DNA from: a virus
Reading direction: 5' to 3' (one strand)
Virus record (IMG/VR): IMGVR_UViG_3300025168_000645
Location: 1-24,402 of that record
Length of the DNA: 24,402 bases
A program made the position numbers and the translations under genes. Shown here piece by piece: positions 1 to 11,400 of the stretch (position 1 is its first letter; every line of letters starts with the position of its first letter). Below the pieces are notes generated by a model. That model was given only the letters and a program-made list of their open reading frames with translations, searched no databases and had not been told where the DNA came from.

Positions 1-2
1 TA

Positions 3-383
3 CATCAATTTTATAGCACTTCTAGTTCAGCTTTTTTTATTCCTTTTGGTGGTTCACAAACTGAAAGTAGTAGCACATTAGATTCTTTAAATGATGATAC
101 TCTATTTATTGCTCCTTATAATGGTGCTTTAATAAAGTTAGTTATACAATGTGCTACAGCTATAGGAAGTGTTGCAGGAGCAACAAGAATACAACTTAGA
201 GTTAATGGTAGTTATCATTCAGAAGGTTATGTACAAGAATCAATATTAAACGAAACAACACAAACATTTACATTTGGTACTGCATATGATTTTGATGCAG
301 GAGATAGAATCAGAATAAGCTTGGACACAGCTTCAGGACCTAAATATGTAACAGCAACAACTGTATGGAAATACACAGTATAA
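3..383 (+). CDS. C-terminal end of a tail-fibre-like / receptor-binding protein (partial, 5' end outside window)
   Basis: An open frame runs from the left edge (codons begin at base 3) to TAA at 381-383, giving the last 126 residues. The visible part is Ser/Thr/Gly/Asn-rich with alternating beta-prone stretches. It includes IAPYNGALIKLVIQ, then a Gly/Ala turn, RIQLRVNG, and a late DFDAGDRIRISLD strand pair before the final VWKYTV. This pattern is typical of the beta-sandwich head domains that end many marine phage fibre or appendage proteins, where such a domain binds the cell surface. The gene lies 61 bp upstream of the internal-protein cassette on the same strand, which fits a structural role. 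The N-terminal attachment part is not visible, so fibre, head decoration or another appendage cannot be separated. Confidence 0.6.
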   Translation, partial: HQFYSTSSSAFFIPFGGSQTESSSTLDSLNDDTLFIAPYNGALIKLVIQCATAIGSVAGATRIQLRVNGSYHSEGYVQESILNETTQTFTFGTAYDFDAGDRIRISLDTASGPKYVTATTVWKYTV

Positions 384-387
384 AAAA

Positions 388-416
388 TTGTTGTAGTAAA
401 TTGATATATATTATAT
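388..416 (+). promoter_or_regulatory. possible sigma70-like promoter in the gap before the internal-protein cassette
   Basis: The 61-bp gap between the fibre-like gene and the next ATG holds TTGTTG (388-393), then 17 bases, then TTATAT (411-416). The whole gap is extremely A/T-rich, so such matches arise easily by chance. The downstream gene has a clear GGAG ribosome site at about 433-436. There is no terminator-like hairpin between the two genes, so read-through from upstream is equally possible. Confidence 0.2.
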
Positions 417-444
417 ATTATAATGAAGAAATGGAGTAAATTTT

Positions 445-1419
445 ATGTCTGGCATTAGAACAAAGAGTGCAAAGGTTAATAGACCTCAACCCTTAAATGA
501 AGAAAAACCTTTCACAACTGCAGCTTTAGGAGTAAATGTTGGAAACAAGATTTTAAGTACTGTAGATAAATGGAATGAGACCGAATTAAAAAATTCAGGT
601 GTTGAAGATTTTGCATTTAATTATAATGATGGGCAAGGCAATACAGTTACTTCAAAACTATTTTCAAGAAGACCAATGGAAGATGGAAATTTTATAAAAA
701 AACATATTGGAAGTAGTGTAAGAAATCCTTACGATAGAATACAAGTCGACCCTATGTCAGTTAATAATTTTAAATACAATGACTTAACAGGTAATGATGC
801 TGTTAGAAGTATGTTAACAGACAAAGGTTTAGAAGAAGAAAATATAAATAGGATTTTATCAGAACCTAAAGTTGATGGAGATGAATCTATTAAAGGTTTT
901 GATAGTTTATCTAATACATTATCAAAATCAAAAGATACATTTAAAAAATATACTGAATTTGCTAAAGATAGAAACTGGAGAATAATGCCAGGCCTGTCAG
1001 ACTCTGGTGTAAAAGAAACATTAAATGTTTATAAGAATGGAGAAATTGTTAATAGAGTTCAAGAAACTATGGATAAAGTAAGTAACATTTCTGCAAGCAC
1101 AGCTGATGTAGCTGCATCTGCAACAGAATCTTTAATTGAAGAAGGTACTAAAAAAGTTGGAGAAGAAATTGCTTCTAAGGCTGGAGAAGAAGTTGCAAAG
1201 AAATTTGGAGAAAAAGTTTTATCAGGTATAGGTAGCGCTGCAGGTGTAGCCCAAGCAGGAAAAGGAGCAAAAGGTATATTAAGTGGTGATATAAATTATA
1301 AAAATGTTTCAGATACAGTTCATGGTACAATTAGTGCAGCTAAACCTGTATTATTAACAAACCCTGTAGGAGCAACAATTGTAGCTGTAAGCACAATATG
1401 GGATATATTAGATGGATAG
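445..1419 (+). CDS. putative internal virion protein with hydrophobic C-terminus
   Basis: This is a 324-residue protein with no recognised enzymatic motif. The first two thirds are polar and charged. Residues about 210-260 form an Ala/Glu/Lys helical stretch (repeated EEGTKKVGEE and SKAGEEVAKKFGEK patterns) compatible with an amphipathic coiled coil. The last 30 residues are hydrophobic (LLTNPVGATIVAVSTIWDIL) and could insert in a membrane. The start ATG follows GGAG by eight bases. The stop overlaps the next gene's start by 8 bp, so it heads a tightly coupled cassette. Amphipathic and hydrophobic segments in a first cassette gene fit a phage ejection or core protein, but homology is not recognised and the role is inferred from context. 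Confidence 0.6.
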   Translation: MSGIRTKSAKVNRPQPLNEEKPFTTAALGVNVGNKILSTVDKWNETELKNSGVEDFAFNYNDGQGNTVTSKLFSRRPMEDGNFIKKHIGSSVRNPYDRIQVDPMSVNNFKYNDLTGNDAVRSMLTDKGLEEENINRILSEPKVDGDESIKGFDSLSNTLSKSKDTFKKYTEFAKDRNWRIMPGLSDSGVKETLNVYKNGEIVNRVQETMDKVSNISASTADVAASATESLIEEGTKKVGEEIASKAGEEVAKKFGEKVLSGIGSAAGVAQAGKGAKGILSGDINYKNVSDTVHGTISAAKPVLLTNPVGATIVAVSTIWDILDG

Positions 1420-1780
1420 AGTAGAAGAAGCAAGCTTAACTAAACAACAATCATTATATATTGATGAATATTTAAAAAAATCTAAAGATGATATATGTGA
1501 TTTTATGACTAAAAGAGATTCTAAGGTATTAGATGTGCCAGGTGTCGGATGGGTAGAGTATCAAATAGTAGATAATATATTTTGGATATGGACTGCATTT
1601 GCTAAAACAGAACATTCAATTACTAAATTAGTTTGGAATAGAATCATTAAAAAAGCAAAAAAATTTAATTGTGATAAAATACAATTTATAACTAATAGAA
1701 ACCCTAAAGCTTTTAAAAGGTTATTTAATTTAGAACCTATACAATGGAAGCTTGAATTAAAATTAAGTAAGGAGAAATAA
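1412..1780 (+). CDS. small virion-cassette protein, possible GNAT-like/T7 gp13-like fold
   Basis: This is a 122-residue protein translated from an ATG inside the end of the preceding gene (8-bp overlap), without a strong ribosome site of its own, so translational coupling is likely. After a helical N-terminus it shows VPGVGWVEYQIVDN, an aromatic FWIWTAFAK stretch, a basic helix WNRIIKKAKKFNCDKI, a strand QFITNRN and a closing KAFKRLFNLEP then WKLELKL. This order (strand, long helix, strand, short helix, strand) resembles the small acetyltransferase-like fold of podoviral internal virion protein A (T7 gp13, about 138 aa) that precedes gp14-gp16. The similarity is of pattern only. No acetyl-CoA loop is evident, so an enzymatic role is not claimed. 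Confidence 0.5.
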   Translation: MDRVEEASLTKQQSLYIDEYLKKSKDDICDFMTKRDSKVLDVPGVGWVEYQIVDNIFWIWTAFAKTEHSITKLVWNRIIKKAKKFNCDKIQFITNRNPKAFKRLFNLEPIQWKLELKLSKEK

Positions 1781-2797
1781 ATGGCTAGTTCAAAATGGAA
1801 GCCAAGTGAAGGTAACTGGGGAGTGTTTGGTTCTGCTAAAGGTAGTAAAGCAGGAACATTAAGAAGAGCTCAAAAAGACGGTGCATTAAGAAATGTTGAA
1901 ACAGCAGGTGGAGATTTTGTTTCTGAAAGTGGAAATAGAATTAGAAGTTCAGCTGATGCAAAAGGAATCTTCTCAAATAGATGGGAATCTAAAACAGCTC
2001 AAGAGGTTAGTGAAGTACAAAGTACTCTAGGTAAACAAGATTTATCTGGAACATCATTAGAAGGTACAGCCTTAGATAATAATATAATGTTACCTAAATC
2101 TATGAATCTTGCAGAAACTTTAACGTCTATGGAAAAAGGCAAAGAAGAAGCCGAATTAAATCAACAATTAGCTTTTGCAGAAGCAAGACAACTAGAGGTT
2201 GATGCAGTAACAATTGAAAATAAAGCTAAAGAAGATTACTCATCAAATATGTCAAAAGTATCTAGAGACCAAGCAGGTTCTTTACAAGCAGGAGCAAGAC
2301 AGCAAGGTCAAGCCGCTGCTGCTGGTAGTCAAAGTGGCTTTGCTAAATCAGGTGCTATTGAAAGATTGAGAGAAATGGGAGAAAACACACAACAAACCTC
2401 TCTTGCTAATATAGCAGAACAAAAGAAAATGATTACAGAGGCAAGAGATACAGGTTTATCAGAAGCTGAAACAAATAGAGCTGAAGCTATTACAGGAAGA
2501 GAAACAGCTACTTCTGCCTTTGAGGGTTCTATGGCAAGTTATGATTTAGAGATGAAAAACCTTTTAAATCCTCTTACTGGTGGTGGTATTGGTGACTCTA
2601 TTCAATTGGTAGAAGATGAAATGAAAGCTATTTCTAGTACTGATAGAGCTTTACAAAGTTCAATCTCTAGTTATGGTGGTTATGGAGGTTCATTTTGGAA
2701 AGATGCAAATAAGAGAGCTGATTACGGGACATTAAAAGGTGATATAGAAACTGCAAGAACTGCTATAAATGAACTTGGTAATACAGGAGGTGAATAA
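1781..2797 (+). CDS. putative internal virion protein B (T7 gp14-like)
   Basis: The protein has 338 residues. Its ATG directly follows the previous TAA and is preceded by AAGGAG. The N-terminus is basic and Gly/Ser-rich. Residues about 120-165 are a charged helical stretch, followed by an Ala/Gln/Ser-rich segment (GARQQGQAAAAGSQSGFAKS, about 171-190) and then another helix with ENTQQTSLANIAEQKK. The motif of a helix with RxQ and small residues, an SGxxxSGxxxRL-like turn and a second helix is typical of phage internal protein B and related ejection proteins, which form the membrane pore for DNA ejection. The C-terminus is Gly-rich (SSYGGYGGSF, TGG). It sits third in the cassette, before the two largest proteins, as gp14 precedes gp15 and gp16. 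Family assignment rests on pattern and synteny. Confidence 0.55.
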   Translation: MASSKWKPSEGNWGVFGSAKGSKAGTLRRAQKDGALRNVETAGGDFVSESGNRIRSSADAKGIFSNRWESKTAQEVSEVQSTLGKQDLSGTSLEGTALDNNIMLPKSMNLAETLTSMEKGKEEAELNQQLAFAEARQLEVDAVTIENKAKEDYSSNMSKVSRDQAGSLQAGARQQGQAAAAGSQSGFAKSGAIERLREMGENTQQTSLANIAEQKKMITEARDTGLSEAETNRAEAITGRETATSAFEGSMASYDLEMKNLLNPLTGGGIGDSIQLVEDEMKAISSTDRALQSSISSYGGYGGSFWKDANKRADYGTLKGDIETARTAINELGNTGGE

Positions 2798-5469
2798 TGA
2801 GTTTTGAACCTGAAGATTTTATGCAAAGTTTAAACCTATTAGTTAGCGGAATGGATAGTATAGCTAAGTCTAATCTTGCTAAAGAGACTGCTGTATTACA
2901 ATCAGATACTGCATTAAGAATGCAACAACTAAAGATTGAAGCAGATAGTGTTAATACTGCAAACAAAACTTCTTTAGGAGAGTTAAATAAACAACTTGAA
3001 TATCAACAAAAAGAACTTCCTTTTTTAACAAAACAATTAAAAGACCATAATTTAAATTATCAAGATATGTTAGACTTAGGAGAATTAAATCAAACACTAG
3101 AAGGTAATAAGTTATGGAAAAGTTTAAACCAAGAAAAAAGAGATAATCTAATGACTTGGGGAGAAACTACAATGAACATAGGTGATAACATTGTAAATAA
3201 ACAAAACGCTATTGAAATTAATAGTGCTAAAATTAGACAATACAATGAACGTATAAACTCTGCATTAGATGGAGCTGATAGGGCTTCTAATACTGCAATA
3301 GATTTAAACAATGATGGTTATAAGTCTTTAGATGAATATAATCAAGCTTACAATAAAGATTATACTATGCAAGGTGTTATGACTGGCTTAGATAATATTG
3401 CTGCAGATGATGGTAAAACTATATTTGATAAAGATATGGTAGAAGGTTTAGTAAGTCAAGAAATAAATGACCCTAACTTTAAAGCTGAAGCTGCTGGATT
3501 TAAATCTGTTATGCCTACATACGATGAAGACTTAGATTCTCAAAGAAAAAGATTATTATTAGATAAAGAGCAAGCTGTAGGAGTAGATAAAGTTATTCTT
3601 GACCATGCTGATAACCTTGCTAAGGCTGGAGCTTATGAAGATGCTTCTAAAAAATACGCTGAAATTGGTATCATTTTAAGTCCAGACGAAATTCTAGCTA
3701 ACAGATTGCTTGGTAAAAAAGGAACTGGTACAACTAATACATCAGGTTTAAGTGATGATGATATATTAAAAAACTTTCAAAAAAATACAGGTGAAATAAT
3801 ACGTCAAAGTGGCGCTGCTGTAACAGAGACTTACGGTTCTTTTAATGATGATAGAGTTTATAATATATCTAAACTAGGAGAATCTGGAGCAAAAATTACA
3901 GACAAAGCTTCAGCTATTTCATATACTACTATGCCTGCTGAGAATATACTTTCTTGGATTAGTAAAGGTGGTAGTGGTGTAAATTTATATGAATGGGTTG
4001 ACCAAGATTCTAAGTTTGCTAAAAAAGAACAGGATGGAGTAAAGTTTGAAGGGTATAAAAAAAATGAATTACAAGGATATACAGATAAAAGAGACTACTT
4101 ACTTGATTTTGTAAAGAATAATGTTTCTACTGAATTTGGTGGTGGCCAAACAGAGAAACTTCATGAGAGTGGATTTTCTAATGATTTTGTGAATACAGTA
4201 GATTGGAGTAACGTTCCTTTTAAAGGAGGTGTGAATAATAAAAATTTAAATGAATTAAAACATAACATAAGATTCTTCTTAGAAGGTGATAAACTTGTTA
4301 ATGAATTTGAAGCTAATGAGATTAGTACTAATAGTGAGATGGATACTGATTTACTTCCTGGCATGGAAGATGCGCCAATTGTAAACCAAAATGAAGTTAT
4401 TGACTCTACAAATACTGATGGACTTTATAAAGAAGGTCCTGAAGATAGTAGTAAAATAATGACTTCTTTAGCAAATATTTCAAAGGATAGTACTTTAAGT
4501 AGGCTTAAAAAAGAGTCTAATCTTGCTGGTAGTGACACTATTATTAACAGTGAAGATTCTATTAAATATTTTAATAAATTAAAAAACTCTAAATCATTAA
4601 CTTCGTTTTATAAAAATTTAGAAGTTGAAGATGTTGAGTCAACTATGAATCGTGATTGGAAAAAATTTTCTAATAGAAATGCAAAAAGTTTAATTGTTAA
4701 TAATGTGCCTATTGATTGGGTGGGAGCTAAAGAGCAAAAAGAAATGTTGCTTGGATATAATCAATTTAACGCTTCATTAAATGCTATAGGTGAAGATAAA
4801 AAAACTGAAGTGTTAAAAACTTTAGATTTAATAAATCCTAATAAAGACAATACTACTCTACTTAATCCTCTTATGTCAGCAAGTTATTTAGAAGATAATA
4901 CATCTAGAAACAACAATACTCCTTATACTGAAAGTGAAAAGATAGATAGTCCTCAATATTTATTTGAACAAAGTGGTGTAAGAACAGGTGCATTAAAAAA
5001 AGTAAACATGACAGAAGATGAAAAGATGACTAATAATTTAAATCCAATATCTCAACCTAAACCAGAAATGGTTAAAGATTTTAAACAGAAATATCCTAAT
5101 GCTGAGATGGGTAGTAATACTCCTAATGTTAGTTACGAAATGGATATAAAAGATGGTCGAGGAATGAAAACATATAATTGGAATGAAGGACCTATGTTTA
5201 CTGAATCTAAATTAACAAAAGAAGATGATTCTAAAAAGATAGTAAAAGTATTAGAAGAGGGTGGATTAAATAAAGAAGAAGCCAAAAAGATTAATAAATT
5301 TGTTATTGAAAATTCTCTTGAAACTAATAGTATGGAAGCTGCTGTAGATGCATATAGTAATATGAGTTCATCTTACAAAAAGAAGGTTTCTCTTAAAGAA
5401 TGGATTGCTATACAAATGAATGTGGGTATTAAAAAATATAAGTACGATTTTCCTAAATTTACAATATAA
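2797..5469 (+). CDS. large internal virion / ejection protein (gp15-position), function unknown
   Basis: This 890-residue protein starts at an ATG sharing one base with the previous TAA, behind a strong AGGAGGTGAATA ribosome site. It is rich in Lys, Asn, Asp and Glu, with long predicted helices. Residues about 15-60 and 120-170 look like coiled coil (QQLKIEADSVN, LNKQLEYQQKE). There is no signal peptide, no clear membrane segment and no lysozyme or peptidase signature that I can see. Its size and place between a gp14-like and a giant protein match the gp15-type tube subunit of podoviral ejectosomes (T7 gp15 is about 750 aa). It could equally be another core scaffold component. The C-terminal 100 residues are Lys/Glu-rich helical and end in YDFPKFTI. 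Confidence 0.55.
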   Translation: MSFEPEDFMQSLNLLVSGMDSIAKSNLAKETAVLQSDTALRMQQLKIEADSVNTANKTSLGELNKQLEYQQKELPFLTKQLKDHNLNYQDMLDLGELNQTLEGNKLWKSLNQEKRDNLMTWGETTMNIGDNIVNKQNAIEINSAKIRQYNERINSALDGADRASNTAIDLNNDGYKSLDEYNQAYNKDYTMQGVMTGLDNIAADDGKTIFDKDMVEGLVSQEINDPNFKAEAAGFKSVMPTYDEDLDSQRKRLLLDKEQAVGVDKVILDHADNLAKAGAYEDASKKYAEIGIILSPDEILANRLLGKKGTGTTNTSGLSDDDILKNFQKNTGEIIRQSGAAVTETYGSFNDDRVYNISKLGESGAKITDKASAISYTTMPAENILSWISKGGSGVNLYEWVDQDSKFAKKEQDGVKFEGYKKNELQGYTDKRDYLLDFVKNNVSTEFGGGQTEKLHESGFSNDFVNTVDWSNVPFKGGVNNKNLNELKHNIRFFLEGDKLVNEFEANEISTNSEMDTDLLPGMEDAPIVNQNEVIDSTNTDGLYKEGPEDSSKIMTSLANISKDSTLSRLKKESNLAGSDTIINSEDSIKYFNKLKNSKSLTSFYKNLEVEDVESTMNRDWKKFSNRNAKSLIVNNVPIDWVGAKEQKEMLLGYNQFNASLNAIGEDKKTEVLKTLDLINPNKDNTTLLNPLMSASYLEDNTSRNNNTPYTESEKIDSPQYLFEQSGVRTGALKKVNMTEDEKMTNNLNPISQPKPEMVKDFKQKYPNAEMGSNTPNVSYEMDIKDGRGMKTYNWNEGPMFTESKLTKEDDSKKIVKVLEEGGLNKEEAKKINKFVIENSLETNSMEAAVDAYSNMSSSYKKKVSLKEWIAIQMNVGIKKYKYDFPKFTI

Positions 5470-5478
5470 AGGTAGTAT

Positions 5479-8400
5479 ATGTCATATAACAATATTCCTA
5501 TTGTACCTGTTACTGATGAAGAAGAAGATGATAAGTTTTTTAGAATAGAAGAACCTGTTGTAAAAACTGAAGATAAAACTGAAAAGCAAATAAGATTAGA
5601 AAATTGGGTAGAAAAAAATAGAGATTCAATGTCTTCTAAAGAAGTTGCTAATCTTTTTAGAGACCAAAAAGAAGAATATTTAAATCCAGAATATAGCGAC
5701 AAAGATATTATCAGGGATGAAATGAAAGATAATCCTTGGGTTCTTGATGTCTTAGCTGAAAGACCAGGCTTTGAAGACCAAGTATACTACTCAGGTAATC
5801 AGATTTGGAATAGCATGTCATACGGTATGCCAGAAGTAGTTGCATCTTTTATCCCAGAAAAATTTGAAGACTTCCATGCTTCTGCAAATGAATACGCTGC
5901 AGATACTTACAGAGATTATAAAGAACATTTAAAACAAAAAAGAGAAGAAGACCCTAAGTTTGCAGCATGGGAAGCGTGGAACAGAGATGATGGTAGTCAT
6001 GGTATAGAAAGTTTAGGTGATGTTTTGGATTTAGATTTATTTGGTAAAGCTGTTGGTAATATGATGTCTACAGGAATAACGATGACTGCAGGTGTTGCTG
6101 GTGGTTTTGTAGGAGCTTTAGGGGGTCCAGGTGGTGCTGCTGCTGGTTTTACAGGAGCTTCTGCTGCTGCAGGTTATTTATTAGAAGGTAGTGATGAAGC
6201 TATATCTTCTTTAGATTACCTCACTGAAGACAGACCTGTATCAAAAAAATTAATAGATTCTAAAATAGAAGACTATAGAAATATACTATCTAAACAACCT
6301 TTAAGTCCTAAAGCATTAGACGCTGAAATAGATAGATTTACTGAACAAAATTTTGGTGAAGATGAAAAAGGTGGATACTTTGTAAAGGGAATGAGTATTG
6401 AAGAAGCACAAAGTGTAAACGATGCTGCTGTTGTAATGTATTCACTTACTGCAGGTACGTTAGAACTTATACCTTTAGGAAGATATATGGATAGAATAGG
6501 TGTGTCGGTTCCATTAAAAAAGTATATCAAAGGTGCATCTTCATATAAATTAGTAGACAAATTTAGACAATTACCTAAAACTAATTTAAATAGATTATTG
6601 CCTGGAGCTCAAGCTACTAAAGATTTTTTTGGTGATGTAGCTACAGAAGCTCTTACTGAATCAGCTCAATACACTTCACAGATACTTGCTGAAACTGCAC
6701 CAGGTATAGGTTATAGAGATGAAAGTTTTGGAGAACTATACTCCTTACCAATGATGCTTGAATCAGGTGTTATGGGTGCAATGACAGGTGGTACTATGAG
6801 TATAGGAATGCAACTTAGTAGAAATACTATATCTCCGCATATTGAAAACTACAAAAACAGAACACATAAAACAGGTGTAGGTGCATTTGCTAGAGCAGTA
6901 GAAGTAGATGGAGTAACTAAGTATGAGTTTGCTTTAAATGATAATGGTATTATTCAAGGTCCTGAAGAAGGTGGAACAATAACTCAAGATATGTTAGATG
7001 GCGATAATATAGATAGATATTATGATTCTAAAAAAGAAGCTATGCAAGCAGCTATGGATTGGAATCAAAGCCTTCAAGAAGAACAAGACTTAGAACATCT
7101 TTCTAAACTTGGTTTTTTAGTTTCTAATAAAGCTAAGACTAAGCTAGTTAAAAGTCCTGATGGTAAAACCTTTAGTGTTGAAATAAGAAGTAAAGACGGT
7201 ACTGTATTGCATAGTACAGAAGCTTTTGGAACTAGAGCAGAAGCTAAGCGTGAAAAAAGATTTATAAGTGCAAATATTAAGAAGACAACTACAATTTACA
7301 ATAGGTCAACAAAAAAAAGAGCAGAAGACACAAAAAAAGTAATGGATGATAATAAAGAGAATGTAGGTGGAGCTCCTACAGCTGATGGTGTAGATTCTGA
7401 CCTGTTATCTATAATTACTTTTAGTGGCTCTACAGATAAGTTAAATCCTACAGAACAAGAAGAGAGTGAAAATTTAGGTCAGCAAGGAAAATACACAGTT
7501 CGTAACCCTCAATTTATGTTAGATGCTGTTAAGAAAAAAATAGAACAAAAGGGTGTAGATGGTCTTATGGAAGAGCTTCAGCAAAGAGGTTCTTATGAAG
7601 ATACAGAAGTAGGTACAGGTAAAGAACAACTTCTTGAAGAGCTTACCGATATTAATGAGTATGAAGGTGAAATTAATCAAGAAGAATTTGGCTCTATTGT
7701 TCAAGAATATACAACTTTATTTTCACAAGATTCTATTAAAGATTCTATTGCACAAGAAGAAACTTCTAGTATAGTTGACGAAATAATTGAAGAACCTACT
7801 ACAAAAAGTGAACAACAAACATTATTTGAAGATACACCTGACATAGTTCAAGAAGAATTAACAGACTCATTAAAAGAAGAAACTTTACCAGATGAGAGTC
7901 AAAAAGTAGATTTGTTTTCAAATAAAGAACTAACAGACAAAGAGTTGTCTAAAAAGGTATCTGATTTAGAAAGCAAAGAAAAATTAAGTGCTAGAGAAAA
8001 GATGGAGCTTTTATCCACAAAAAGAGAACAGGACAAAAGAGCTATTGGTCCTATCGAAACAGAGGAAGAAGTAAAAGAAATATTTCTCAGTGACCTTCTT
8101 GATAATGATGTAGTAACTGCTAATGAAATTGGTATAAGTAAGTTACCTAAAGAAAGTTCAGCTTATGGAACTGTTACTAGAGTTAAAGATGATGTAGCTG
8201 GCCCTATCGAGACGGAAGAAGAAGCTGAAGCTAGAGATAGGGAAACAATAGAGTTTAAAAAGATTCCTAGTTTAGAAGAAAAAAAAGATATAGTAAGTAA
8301 GAAGAAATATCAAAAATCAGCACCCTCTAAACCTGTTTATAAAACTAATGAGCAATTAAAAGAGGATAGAGATGATGCTACAAAAGATTTACTTGTGGCT

Positions 8401-11400
8401 GAAGGAAAGGGTTTAGATTCAAATGAAGCTAATGCTAGGATAAAGTTAGCAGAAACAGAGTTAGAATTAAATGAATTAAGAGAAGAGCAAAATAGGGTTG
8501 ATAGAACATACATGATAGCAGAAGGTCAAGATGCCTCTATGTCTGATTTAAATGAAATTATATCTGAACTTGAAAGTGTTACAAAAAAAATAGGTGAATT
8601 AGAATTAAAAATTGATGAAGATGAACTTTCGTACAATATAGTTTTTGGTGGTCGATATGACGGTCCAAGGTTTGGTAATGAAAGTATTTTTGAAGGAGAT
8701 ACAAAGCTTCAAAAGAAAACCTCAGAACAGACCATAAAAAAGAGGAAATTAAGAAAGGTAATAAAACATATTACCAAGAAGGTAATCTTCGCAGATGGCT
8801 CTAAAATCACTGTTAAATTCGATTCTAAGCAGGAAGCAGTAGGTATGTATGACCCTAAGACTAAAACTATTACTATAAATCCTGATAAAGCTGGTATGGA
8901 TACACCATTCCATGAAATAGCACACCCTATTATAGATGATTTATATGCATCTAACCCTGTATTATTTGAAAGTTTATACAATGAAGTTATTAATAGTACG
9001 TACGGTAAAAGTATTATTAAAGATGTGTTAGGTATGGGGTATGAAAAAGACTCTGATATATTTAAAATAGAAGTTATAGCAGAAGCTTTAGGTAGAGTAG
9101 CTGCTGGAAAATATAAGTCACCTAAGAATCCTATAGTAAAAGCTATAGCTAATTTAATGAATTGGATAAGAGGTAAATTTTTTGGTCCTCTTTATAATAC
9201 TAGAATGATAAGTGGTAAGTTTGAGGCTGGTACAAGTATACAAGAGTTAGCAGAAATACTTGCATCAGATGAATACGTTGTTAAAGTTGGTGACATTCCT
9301 AAGAATATGCTTGAAGCAAAAGAGATGATAATTAATATGGTTAAGTATCAACACTCTAATATTGTAACTAATAAGAATGCACAGAAAAAGTTATTTAGAA
9401 CTATAGAGATGACAATTAAAGTAATGAAACAACAAAAGTTAATTGCTGAAGGTATGCCTAAATACAAAACTAAAAGTGTATCTGTTGAACCTTATGAGTT
9501 TCATAGTATTGTTACTAGAATATTAGAAGATGAAGGTCTTGTAGATGTTTCTGAAGAATTTAATGATTGGTTTTTTAATAGATTTGAAGGAACTCAGACA
9601 TTAAAAGATAGATATGATAAAACACTTACTTATAGAGATGATAAAAGAATTTGGATAGAAGGTGATGAGTTAAATGCATTAGCACAAAAAGTATTTAATA
9701 ACGATGGTGGCAAAATAAGAGAAGGACTTGCAGGATTATCAGAAAGTAATACAGATATAAGTCAAGAAAGAATAAGTCAAAATGAAGCTATATTTATGCA
9801 AGTTTTTGATACAATATTAACTCCAGAAGAATATGCGTTACTTGCAAGAATGGCCACAGGTCTTCCAACTATAGAAGAATTTGGTCAACAAGCTGTAAAG
9901 AAATTTAATCTTGGTAATGTTACAGACTATCATATGTTAAATGAAACTCAATCTAATTTGATAACACAATTATATAATAACTTTAATTCTAGTATAAATA
10001 CCAATTCTAATAAAGAAGATAAAACTGTTAACGATATTGATAATTATATATTAAGAATGTCTTTTGAAAATCGTAAACTAAAAATTGATAAACTTGAATT
10101 AAAAAGAGGGCAAGACCCTGAACCTTATAGTAAGTCTAATGCACAAAAAGTAAAGACTAATCTATTAAATGTTGTTATGCAAAATAGAATTATTGCTTTA
10201 TTAAGTGATGCTGATTTTAAAACTTTAAGAAAAACAGATAAAGTTGATAGCAATGGACAACCTATATCAGAATATGACACTAGAATGAATTTTTTAAATA
10301 CATCAGAACTAATTACAGTAAATGAAGAGTTGTTAAAAATGGGTCTTGTTATAGTAGGGTCTAGAGGAGATAGTAATATATTATTTATTGCACCTATTAA
10401 ACAAGAACATTATATGCATGCTAAAAATCCTATTAGTTTTTGGAAAACACAAACACATGTAGATGCTGGAGTTAGAAACAAAATTATAGAAAGTTATAAA
10501 AAATTAAGTGATTTACAAATATCAGGAGAGCTTGCAGTACATGAAGCTATGTCTCATATATTCCCTAGATATTTAGACCATAGTTTATCTAAAGTAATAA
10601 AAAGATTAAAGATAATGACAGGTGGTATTACTTATTCTAAACATTTAGATAATTTTAAAATAGGTAAGTTTAATCCTAAGGATGGAAGATACAGCTGGGT
10701 TTATGAAAATGAAGATGGTGTTGAGCCAGGCGTTACAGATTTAACTCAAAGTCTTTCAAAAAACACGAAAAATAATGTTGGAGATGGTGCTACTATAATG
10801 TCTCAAAAATTTGTATCTAAATTAAGACAAGCATTTGGTTTAAAACAATTCTCTAAATTAAAGACTGTCTTATATAACAGAGTTGGCTTAGATACAATTG
10901 CTATGAAACATGAGCAGTTTGTTGCAGATAAAGGGTTAAAGATATATAAATCATATAAGGCAAAAAATCAAAAGTTAATTGCAGAGATAGACCAAGATGG
11001 AAATATAATGTTTTATGGTAACAATGGTACAAGTGAAGGTCAGTATGTAGACTTACTTGCAACTCCTGATGAAGTAAAACTTTTTGATGGTCAGTTTGAC
11101 CAAGACATAGTTGATATGCCTGGTAAGTCTTTAGGTTTAGTTAAAATAGATAGTAAATCTAAAAAGCATGCAAAGCATGGAGCTCAGTGGTATAACTATG
11201 TATATGGAGATACTAAAGAAAGTCAAGATGTTATAGATGCATATAAAAATCCTAACAATCCTAATAGTATAATATCTAAAGTAAAAAGAAATTTAAAGAA
11301 AATGTTTTTTGTTTCCAATGATAATGATGGTACAACTAACACAGAAATATCTAATAGTAAATTACTTGAGTTTTTAAACTACAGAAAAAAGAATGAAGCA

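Noticed and set aside
2763-8981. - strand open frames inside the structural cassette (for example 3090-3311, 5373-5702, 8709-8981)
   Set aside because: They are antisense shadows of continuous long genes, with Leu/Ser/Phe-rich composition and no recognisable motif.
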